From Planctomycetota bacterium (GTDB taxonomy: Bacteria > Planctomycetota > Phycisphaerae > WQYP01): a DNA stretch of 64,000 bases. The first letter of the stretch is position 1; each line of letters begins with the position of its first letter. Below, piece by piece: positions 8,412-16,132 of the stretch. Where the stretch lies: NCBI GenBank assembly GCA_021790385.1, contig JAJYDW010000009.1, forward strand, positions 19,390 through 83,389, in the 5' to 3' direction. The notes beneath the pieces were generated by a model. That model was not told the DNA's origin, did no database searches, and saw only the letters and a program-made list of their open reading frames with translations. The translations under genes were made by a program, and so were the position numbers.

Positions 8412-9759
8412 GTAAGCTCCAATGAACTGTAAACCGTCCGCCGACGACTATCCTTCTCATTATACATTTGCCATCTCGATTGCAACAATATTCACACCGC
8501 CGAACCATCCGCAATGGACCGCGCAAAGACTCAGGGCCTCAGGACCTCCGGGCCGAGATGATCATAATTTGGCTTTATTCTCGGACGAGGATATGGTTAC
8601 GTGTAGTGTGGCTTAGCGTTTATACAGCGGTTGTCCGCCGCGGAGCGAAGCTGCTTGTGAGCAAGTTTTTTAAGTTGGTGGTGGGCAGGAGAGCTAGGTA
8701 ACAATACGTGAACCGTGGAATGTCATATTGGATATTGAACACATTAACTCATATAAATAATATGTGGTTGATCGGCCTATTTTCGGTGGGTTTCATCATC
8801 ATCTAAACGCGGAGGACTGGGCTGAAATGGTTGCTCCCGCTGTAATTTTTAATTCTTATTTCCGCCAGCATTATTTTCTGCTGCGTGCATGGTGCCTGCG
8901 GTACATCCCTCCAGGGTTGCACGCGGCGCACACTCCCAGCGTGGCTGGCCTTTGCCGTGGCCGCCAAGTGCCGATTTTGCGGGCCTGGTTCGCCTCGATC
9001 ACACTTACGGTGGTACTTTTTTCGCCCCCACGCTGCCCGCCCAACCACCTCCGGGCGCTCGCCGTGATTCCGCCGAGCCAGGCGGCAGGCGGCTTGGGAA
9101 AACCAGGGAGTGATTAGGCCGATCCGCCATGCCCATTACGCCGGTTTCGCCATGATAGGTGATGCCATGAATATAAGACCACGTTTACGGCTAATGGCAG
9201 GAGTCACCCTGATTGGCACCGCTGTGGCGGTGGGGGCGACAGTTCCTACATAACAGCGATGGGTGGTCCGGTGGCGAAATTACAGGCGGCCCTGCGCCAA
9301 GCTCTGGCGGCCGACCGGCTGTGTAGCGCCGACCAAGCCCACCCCTCCACCATGACCCCCGCTAAGCGCAAGACATTTTGGGCGGCAGAAATGGGTTTTG
9401 AATTTGAAATTTCAGAGTTAAGAGTTTGATGGGCAGCGGTAGATTGGGAAGACGCGGCCACCAAGGTGGCCGGCGTAGCGCCAGTTGGCAAGACCCAGCG
9501 GTGGGCCGCTTGTATTCGTCGTGGTTGGAGGGAGGAATAGCTGGAAAATGCGGCCTGGGACGTATAGTAAATCGGAGGTTAAATCCATGATCGAGTGAAT
9601 TGTTAATGTTCGCCGTGGCGATGGGGACATCGCCGGCTACGATGGCGTAGGATATGAATTAATTGTTGCGCGGCGCTGGAGCAGGACTTTTCATTGTAAG
9701 GCGCAGTGGGTAAACTGCGGCAAGTATGGTCGGCGTACGTTTTTAAGGAGCTTGTTACA
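8412..9759. other. Long gene-poor region (about 1.35 kb)
   Basis: No convincing gene is seen. Listed ORFs here lack ribosome binding sites, family motifs and consistent codon use. The only recognised structure is a repeat fragment near 9607-9645. One minus-strand frame (9418-9630) contains GLANWRYAGHLGGRVFPIYR before a CPSN-like end, faintly recalling prepilin-like H-X9-DG proteins, so a decayed gene is possible. Promoter and leader of the Gfo/Idh/MocA gene must lie at the right end. Confidence 0.5.
9607..9645. repeat. Fragment related to the dispersed MITE-like element
   Basis: GTTCGCCGTGGCGATGGGGA and the bases after it match, with several mismatches, the interior of the element at 10879-11018 (GTTCGCCGCGGCAATGGTGA). 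No terminal repeats were found, so this may be a remnant. Confidence 0.35.
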
Positions 9760-10869
9760 TTGACCTCACTAAATAAAACACGAATCGGCATCATCGGCTG
9801 CGGTAATATCAGCGGCGTTTATTTTCAGGCGGGTAAGCGCTTTGAAAATCTAGAGGTGGTTGCCTGCAGCGATCTGGATATTTCCCGGGCCAAAGCCCGG
9901 GCGGCTGAATTCGAAGTTAAAATCGCATGCAGCCCGCAGGAGATACTTAAGCTGCCGGAAGTGGATCTGATCGTGAACTTAACCATTCCCAAAGCCCATG
10001 CCGAAATCGCCATTGCGGCGTTGGAGCACGGCAAGCACACATACAGCGAAAAGCCTTTCGGCGTGAACAAGGCCGAAGGGCAGGCCATACTTAACGCGGC
10101 GAAAGCCCGGAACCTGCGGGTGGGCTGTGCGCCGGATACTTTTTTAGGCGGCGGCATTCAAACCTGCCGGAAGATTATTGATGATGGGTGGATCGGGCAG
10201 CCCATTGCCGCGACCGCCCACATGGCGTGCCACGGTCATGAAACCTGGCATCCGGATCCGGATTTTTATTACCAGCCCGGTGGCGGGCCTATGTTTGATA
10301 TGGGGCCATATTATCTTACGGCTCTGATTAACCTGATCGGCCCGGTGCGGCAAGTTTGCGGGTTGGCCCGAGCCGCATTTGGCCAGCGGCGCATCACCAG
10401 CAAGCCCAAATTCGGCACGATGATTGAGGTCAACACCCCCACACATGTGGCCGGAGTCATGGATTTCTGCAATGGAGCCATCGGCACCATTGTGACATCC
10501 TTTGATGTGTGGCATCACCAGTTGCCTATCATTGAAATTTATGGAACTACGGGAACATTGCAGGTGCCGGACCCCAACGGCTTTGGCGGAGTCATTCGCG
10601 TACGACGTATGGGCGCGGCGGATTGGGCCACGGTACCGCTGGCTTATGGTTATCAGGAAAATTCACGAGGTTTGGGCGTAGCGGATATGGCTGCGGCCAT
10701 CAAGGCCAATCGTCCGCACCGGGCCAGCGGCGAACTGGCATTTCATGTTCTGGAGCTGATGCAGGGCTTTCTGGATGCCTCCAGAGAACAGGCTTACGTG
10801 CAGATAAAAACACAACCGGATCGGCCCGCGGCGCTGCCGCTGAACCTCGTGGATGGCAAGATTGACTGA
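9760..10869 (+). CDS. Gfo/Idh/MocA family oxidoreductase
   Basis: A 369-residue NAD(P)-dependent oxidoreductase of unknown substrate, probably a sugar or inositol derivative. The N-terminal Rossmann fold shows IGIIGCGNISGVYF, followed by the family hallmark YSEKPFG with its catalytic-region Lys. The C-terminal alpha/beta domain includes GGGPMFDMGPYYLTALINLI, where the second catalytic motif is expected. The TTG at 9760 is chosen because AAGGAG lies 9 nt upstream; the GTG at 9706 in the track has no ribosome binding site. No signal peptide, so cytoplasmic. It appears monocistronic and is followed by a MITE-like repeat. Confidence 0.9.
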   Translation: MTSLNKTRIGIIGCGNISGVYFQAGKRFENLEVVACSDLDISRAKARAAEFEVKIACSPQEILKLPEVDLIVNLTIPKAHAEIAIAALEHGKHTYSEKPFGVNKAEGQAILNAAKARNLRVGCAPDTFLGGGIQTCRKIIDDGWIGQPIAATAHMACHGHETWHPDPDFYYQPGGGPMFDMGPYYLTALINLIGPVRQVCGLARAAFGQRRITSKPKFGTMIEVNTPTHVAGVMDFCNGAIGTIVTSFDVWHHQLPIIEIYGTTGTLQVPDPNGFGGVIRVRRMGAADWATVPLAYGYQENSRGLGVADMAAAIKANRPHRASGELAFHVLELMQGFLDASREQAYVQIKTQPDRPAALPLNLVDGKID

Positions 10870-10878
10870 TCGCCGTGA

Positions 10879-11018
10879 GGGGCTGCGCAAAATAACTGCA
10901 CACTTTACCGGCCGGTTCTTTTCAGCGGTGGCTGGTGGCGGAGTTGTGGTTCGCCGCGGCAATGGTGACATCGTCGGCTACTGCGCCGCATTCATACACT
11001 TTATTTCCTGACCGCCTC
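10879..11018. repeat. MITE-like element, copy 1
   Basis: About 140 bp, starting GGGGCTGCGCAAAATAA and ending ATTCATACACTTTATTTCCTGACCGCCTC. Both ends match the element at 30972-31135 (GGGGCTGTCAAGAAATAA and ATTCATACACATTATATCCTGACAGCCCC). It lies exactly between the Gfo/Idh/MocA gene and the stop codon of the convergent toroid gene, so it could also act as a terminator hairpin. Confidence 0.55.
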
Positions 11019-12065
11019 TTAGCGCTGATAAAGCGGCAGATAATGAAAGGGCACGCACAAGCCGAGAATAGCCATGCCAGTGGCGTAGGTTTTGTGGCCC
11101 TGCATTTCAATACCAAAGGGGGTCCAGAATCCGGCGGGAGCTTGAATTTTGAGCAGTTGCTCGCAGATATGCGGATAAATAACCCGCCAGTAGCGTCCTC
11201 CCAACTGATTGGCAGCCTGAGAGCAATAATAGACGGCATAAAAATAAAATTGTTCGTTGGTGGCCAAGGGATGCGCCAGAAGATAATCTCCGCCGCTAAG
11301 GGCCTGGGGCATATTGCGTTTGCCCAGCAATTCCAAAGCTACAATGCCGGTTCCCGTGCGGGCCCGGCCCGGAGGGCCGTGTGGCTGATAAGAAAATCCG
11401 CCATTGGGGCAGGCGTCCCGCAAGACAAAAGCAATACCATCTTTGATGGCCGATGCCGGAATATTTGCGCCGGAATCAGCGGCACCGCGCAAGGCCATGA
11501 GTTGCCAGCCGGTACAGGAAATATCCGCATCGGTTTCACCGGGCTGATAACGCCAGCCACCGGCAAAAATGCCCTGTGTGCGTTTTTGGGCTCGCAAAAT
11601 AAGCTGAATGGCTTTGCCGATGGCTTGGCCGATGCGCATGCGCAAATTACCATGACACAAGCCATAAGCTTCCGTCAACATAACCGTACTGATGCCATGA
11701 TCGTACATGGTACCGCCCGGTGGAGCGATGTAACCATCCGGCTGCTGAATGGAAAGAATCCAGTTGATGCCGCGATCAATAACGTGATGATATGGCCCCA
11801 CCTGGGGCATATAACCACGAGCCAGAAAGGCCATAACAGCGACGGCGGTGGAGGCGGGCTTATCTTGTCGGGCCGCGCTAAAGCTGCCGTCGGGCCGTTG
11901 ATGCCGGGCCAGCCAATGCAACCCGCGAGCGATGGCAGCGCGGACGTTTTGGGGCACTGAATCCGGCCCGGTTGTACCGTAGGATGGTGATGCCGTTATG
12001 CCGACCCAAAGCCATGCCAAAACGACGGCACAAAGAATGGCGGGAATGGTTCTGCTGGTGTACAT
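11019..12065 (-). CDS. Exported alpha/alpha-toroid (prenyltransferase/squalene oxidase repeat) protein
   Basis: A 348-residue protein with an N-terminal signal peptide or anchor (about 8-30) followed by alpha/alpha-toroid repeats as in terpene cyclases and related proteins: GLHWLARHQRPDGSF, GINWILSIQQPDGYI, GGWRYQPGETDADISCTGWQ, GGFSYQP. The catalytic DxDD of squalene-hopene cyclase is not seen, so hopanoid synthesis is unlikely. Such proteins are common in planctomycetes next to BatA/VWA operons and their role is unknown. GGGAG 8 nt before the ATG lies inside the end of the preceding gene, whose stop is 3 nt away, so it is translationally close-coupled as the last gene of the MoxR operon. 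Confidence 0.85.
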   Translation of the reverse strand: MYTSRTIPAILCAVVLAWLWVGITASPSYGTTGPDSVPQNVRAAIARGLHWLARHQRPDGSFSAARQDKPASTAVAVMAFLARGYMPQVGPYHHVIDRGINWILSIQQPDGYIAPPGGTMYDHGISTVMLTEAYGLCHGNLRMRIGQAIGKAIQLILRAQKRTQGIFAGGWRYQPGETDADISCTGWQLMALRGAADSGANIPASAIKDGIAFVLRDACPNGGFSYQPHGPPGRARTGTGIVALELLGKRNMPQALSGGDYLLAHPLATNEQFYFYAVYYCSQAANQLGGRYWRVIYPHICEQLLKIQAPAGFWTPFGIEMQGHKTYATGMAILGLCVPFHYLPLYQR

Positions 12066-12068
12066 GGA

Positions 12069-15000
12069 CTATTCTCCCGGGCCTGTTGCAGTACCCATCC
12101 TGGCAATGCGCAGGTAATAATTACGGATCAACCGGCGATAACCTGGCGGCAGTTTTTGCCGGGCGATGTTGATCAGTCGCTGCTGGCGGAGCGGCCCGAG
12201 ATTTTCCCACTGGGCAGCGCTGATACCAAATGCGGAAATTCTTGGCGGCAGCCTGGCGGCGGGGCCGCTCGGGCCGGATATACCCGACGGATTAGAGGAC
12301 ATACCGGGGGCGGCCTGGCCCGGCCTGGAAGATGCCGCGGCCATAGGTCCAGCCTCCGTAGACATATTGTCCGTCATGGACGCAGTCTGACTCATGGCAT
12401 GGGCAGCGGATTGAAGCGACTGGGCAGCCTGGGCCGCAGCCTGGGCATTGCCGGTGAGGGCATTTTGCTCGGCAGCAATCGCATTCTGGACCTGCTGCGC
12501 CGCGGCAAGCATGGGAGCCGATTCGCGGTGGCCAGAGCTGGAATTATTCTGGCCGTTGGACTGCCGTTGTTGCTGGTTTCCGGAAGTTTGCTGATCACCT
12601 GGAGCGGGCTGATGCGAATGGTTTTGGCCTTGGCCGCCGGCAAGCTGACGATGGATTTCGCCGGCGTGCGCCTGCCATTGCTGATAATGCGGCAATTCCG
12701 CAAGTTCCGGGGAATGATTGAGGCCATTAAGCACATCCCTGGCCATCTGCATGTGTTCCAGAGCCGCCTGCTGATATTCCTGGGAAGCAGGCTGATTGTG
12801 CTGGGCCTGGGCCTTGGCGGCACGGATTTGCTGCGAGGCGGCCCGGCGCATCTGTTGGCGAACCTGGGCCATGGTTTGCGCGATATCCGGCGCGCCTTGC
12901 CGAGCCTGTTTTTTTATTTGGGCTGCAAACTCTGTAGATTTATTGATGGCGGAGGCGATTTTCTTTTGTCGGGCGTGAATGGCCGTGGAATTCAAGGGTT
13001 TAAGATCGGCAATAGCACGGGCAGTTTGTGCGGCCAGCGCATCCTGGCGACGGGCCAACTTCCGCACGGCGCGGCTGGTTTGCTGAGCTTGCCGTTGCAG
13101 GGATTGGTATTGATGCAGCGACTGGGCCTGATGTTGCGCAGCGCTGCGGAGTTTGGCGGCGGCCTGCACGAGCAAGTTACCACCTGCGGGCACCAGTTGA
13201 TGCAGGACATTATGGGCAGCCAGTTTGGCGGCGGCACGGACCGCCTGCAACTTGGCTTGTTGGGTCGGCGAAGGATTTTCGTTAAGCATCTGGTCGGCCT
13301 GCTGACGAATGGCATCAGCCACCCGGGCCGCATGCTCCAGGGCGTCAGCGGGCACGGTTTTCTGTTGCAGCCCGGCCAGGGCCTGCTGCACACGATCTGC
13401 AAGATGATTGGCAATGACTTTATTCTGCAACACCTGCTGCCGGGCGGCCTGTTCCTGCGGCGATTGCGCCTGGCGTGAAAACCTCTGGAGTTGCCCGGCC
13501 TGAACGCGCAGAGTGGAGGCGATATGGCGCTGGGCTTCAAGGCCTGCAGCGTTGTTGTTTTGCTGGAGGTTATTAACCGCAGCCTGCATCATAGCGGATG
13601 TCGGATGCAGCGCATGAGCGCTGTGCAACTGCTGTGCATGGCTGTGATTGAGCTGGGCAATCGCTTGATTGAGGGCCTGCTGCTGCGCAGCCAACGCCCG
13701 AAGTTTTTGCTGCTCGCTCACCACATGAAGCGCCGCTTGCAAGCGGGTATTGGTATGCTTTTGCGCCTGAATAATGTCGGTTATGCGTCGCGAGAGCTTT
13801 TTGAGCTGAGGCTGAAGTTTATCCGCCTCCGGCGTCTGGAGCACCTTGTTTTGATGAAGCAATCCCTGGAGTTGCCGGGTGGCCTGCTGCTGTAAACGGC
13901 TAATGGCCGGTGTTGTACCGGTAGCCGCCAAAGCCTGGGAAATATGAGATTCCTGTTGGGCCAGTTGGGCAAGGGATTTCTTTAACCTTCTTTGCAGGGC
14001 AATGTTCTGATTGTCGGCAATAAAACGGTGCATCAATTGCGCAAGCTGAGCCTGGGCTTGCCCAAGATCCATCCGGCTTTGGGCCGCCAGGGGCTGGCTT
14101 TTTCCCGGTTGATTGGCATTAAACCGGGCCTGGGCCATGGCGTTGGCGGACCGGCGCAAAAGACCGCGGGCTATTTTGTTCGCCTGGGCTGCGATATCGC
14201 CATAATCGGTATGGACGAACTGGCGCGTTTTGGTGGCGAGATTTCGGCCGACCGCGGCGATATTGTTTTTCACCTGCGATGCGAGCTTGCGGAAGTAAGG
14301 AGAAAGTGCGGTCTGATGCGGTTGACCGGCAATCTGGGCCGCCGGCCCCTGTTGCTGCTGAATCATCTGCATCGCGTGCTGGATGGCGGCCTGCAGGGCG
14401 TGTTGTATTTTTTGATCCTGCCGGGCCTGATAACTCTGCTGCAGTCCTGGATCTATGATAAATTCATGGAGCGACGTTTCGGTGACATGTTCAACCGGTT
14501 CTGCGTTGTCGATGGCTTGTAGTTGATAGTTCAGCCGGGCAGGGTGCAGCAATGGCCATTGCTGCAACATCCGGGCAATGGAGACCATCCATTGCCCTTT
14601 GAAGGTGGAAACATTCCGAGATCCCAGCGGTATGGAGAAAGTGCGCGGAGCGGAACCATCCACGGAAACAAATGCGTTGATAGCGGTGAGGCGAAACTGG
14701 GCCGAGGCCCGAAACACCACAGGCACATGATCGTCGGGGCGTACATGAATGGTTTGTGCGGGTTGAATGATCCGGATGGCCGGAGGGAGAGAAGGTAAAA
14801 TGACAATGGGCCATTGATTGCGGCCCACGTTGCCGATGCGTTTATTATTCAGCAAAGCAACACGATAGCTGGTGGTTTTCCACAAAGTGAAAGTGGCCTG
14901 ATACACTTGCAAGCCCATCGGTGTAAGCGGCAGCGTTTGCGAGGTGGACGTGCCGGTTGCCAGGACCAGGGCACTTTTTTTATTCAACGGTTCGGTGGTG

Positions 15001-16016
15001 TGGATTATCACCTGCACCTGGGTCCCCTGCAATCCGGTAAGAGAGCCGCTGTCACTGCGCACAATTTTGGCAGGCAGATGCGAGTAGGCAGGATACGTGT
15101 AATGCTTTTCATAAAGCGTAATCGCCGGACGGGCAATGACCTTCACGGCATACCATGCCGACGCTCCGTCCGCGGTGACAATACGATACTGAAAGCTGCT
15201 TTGATTGTCGGCAAAATCATGCCGAAAGGACCTGGGACCGATGCGGGTCATGGCGGCGGTGGAGCGCTGACTATGGGCATAGAGGGCCTCCACGGAAACA
15301 CCGGCGTCATTTACAGCAAGACGGGGGGGCGGCGGCGCAGGGAAAAACGCCCGAATGGAAACTGCATCTCCCTGCCCGATAGCGACATTGCCGGGCTGCA
15401 CCCGGATATTCTGGTTTACGGGCAAGGCCGCAGCCCACGGCTCTATCGCCTGCTTAAGCCCACGGGCGACCAGCCCCGGCATCAGCAGGCCAATGACCAG
15501 CCACGCCAGGATCAGCGGGGTGCAGTACAATGTCCACCGCCCTAACAATCCCAGTGAAACAGCGCGCTGCGGGTCCACGGTTTGGGCATCCGCTGCGGCC
15601 TGACCAATGACATGGTCCATGAGTTGCCGGGACCCCTGCAGAGCATCCTGCCGGTGCTGCACAAATTCCACCGCGGTCAGAAAACGCTCCTGTGATTCGG
15701 GCGTGGCAACATCCATGCTGGTGGCAGCCTGGGCGATATCCAACGGAATCAGCGCCGGACGGAGCAAACGAATGGACGTAGCAAGTATGATTCCCCAAGA
15801 CAGTATGGTCAACCCCCAGCGCACGATAAAAGGCATGCCGGGGAACCGCCCCAAAAGCAAGGCCGCAGCCAAGGCTACTGCCATAGTAATGGCCGCAACT
15901 TTGGTCAGAGCAATGGCGATGCGCACGGCGCGATGTCGGCCCGCAACAGCGCGCAACGGCCGATGAAGGCGTTCGGACATTTCTGTGAATTCTGGAAGTG
16001 GAGGTACTGCCGACAT
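12069..16016 (-). CDS. Very large DUF4175-like membrane protein with Gln/Ala-rich coiled coil
   Basis: A 1315-residue protein. Hydrophobic segments near 38-58, 65-83 and 165-190 anchor it. Residues about 200-520 look like beta-rich extracytoplasmic modules (ITLYEKHYTYPAYSHLP). Residues about 540-1180 are an extended Gln/Ala/His-rich coiled coil with many short near-repeats (QAQAQLAQLMHRF and similar). The C-terminal tail is low-complexity Gly/Ser/Gln, then a short motif region (QKLPPGYRRLIRNYYLRIA). The N-terminal layout matches DUF4175 proteins, often found with MoxR/DUF58/BatA genes. AAGGA lies 9 nt before the ATG. The function is unknown; an elongated periplasmic structural or scaffolding role is inferred. 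Confidence 0.78.
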   Translation of the reverse strand: MSAVPPLPEFTEMSERLHRPLRAVAGRHRAVRIAIALTKVAAITMAVALAAALLLGRFPGMPFIVRWGLTILSWGIILATSIRLLRPALIPLDIAQAATSMDVATPESQERFLTAVEFVQHRQDALQGSRQLMDHVIGQAAADAQTVDPQRAVSLGLLGRWTLYCTPLILAWLVIGLLMPGLVARGLKQAIEPWAAALPVNQNIRVQPGNVAIGQGDAVSIRAFFPAPPPPRLAVNDAGVSVEALYAHSQRSTAAMTRIGPRSFRHDFADNQSSFQYRIVTADGASAWYAVKVIARPAITLYEKHYTYPAYSHLPAKIVRSDSGSLTGLQGTQVQVIIHTTEPLNKKSALVLATGTSTSQTLPLTPMGLQVYQATFTLWKTTSYRVALLNNKRIGNVGRNQWPIVILPSLPPAIRIIQPAQTIHVRPDDHVPVVFRASAQFRLTAINAFVSVDGSAPRTFSIPLGSRNVSTFKGQWMVSIARMLQQWPLLHPARLNYQLQAIDNAEPVEHVTETSLHEFIIDPGLQQSYQARQDQKIQHALQAAIQHAMQMIQQQQGPAAQIAGQPHQTALSPYFRKLASQVKNNIAAVGRNLATKTRQFVHTDYGDIAAQANKIARGLLRRSANAMAQARFNANQPGKSQPLAAQSRMDLGQAQAQLAQLMHRFIADNQNIALQRRLKKSLAQLAQQESHISQALAATGTTPAISRLQQQATRQLQGLLHQNKVLQTPEADKLQPQLKKLSRRITDIIQAQKHTNTRLQAALHVVSEQQKLRALAAQQQALNQAIAQLNHSHAQQLHSAHALHPTSAMMQAAVNNLQQNNNAAGLEAQRHIASTLRVQAGQLQRFSRQAQSPQEQAARQQVLQNKVIANHLADRVQQALAGLQQKTVPADALEHAARVADAIRQQADQMLNENPSPTQQAKLQAVRAAAKLAAHNVLHQLVPAGGNLLVQAAAKLRSAAQHQAQSLHQYQSLQRQAQQTSRAVRKLARRQDALAAQTARAIADLKPLNSTAIHARQKKIASAINKSTEFAAQIKKQARQGAPDIAQTMAQVRQQMRRAASQQIRAAKAQAQHNQPASQEYQQAALEHMQMARDVLNGLNHSPELAELPHYQQWQAHAGEIHRQLAGGQGQNHSHQPAPGDQQTSGNQQQRQSNGQNNSSSGHRESAPMLAAAQQVQNAIAAEQNALTGNAQAAAQAAQSLQSAAHAMSQTASMTDNMSTEAGPMAAASSRPGQAAPGMSSNPSGISGPSGPAARLPPRISAFGISAAQWENLGPLRQQRLINIARQKLPPGYRRLIRNYYLRIARMGTATGPGE

Positions 16017-16132
16017 TTAAAAGTCCTTAGAGCCTGGCGGAAACACGAATCGAGTCGTTCTGCCTGTTATTCTATTCTAACGTCCAACCGAATAAATCAT
16101 TCCATCCACAAACCACCATGATGGCGTTTGTT

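Noticed and set aside
8719-8805. 28-aa hydrophobic peptide (MSYWILNTLTHINNMW start)
   Set aside because: It could be a small membrane peptide but has no ribosome binding site and such stretches arise by chance.
8764-9117. 117-aa ORF in the gene-poor region
   Set aside because: No ribosome binding site, no family motif, and it overlaps equally plausible ORFs in other frames.
10935-11960. 341-aa plus-strand ORF opposite the toroid protein
   Set aside because: The minus-strand gene has signal peptide and toroid repeats; the plus-strand translation has no recognisable features.
12156-13478. 440-aa plus-strand ORF opposite the DUF4175-like gene
   Set aside because: It is a long antisense shadow produced by biased codon use of a Gln/Ala-rich gene, with no ribosome binding site or family motif.
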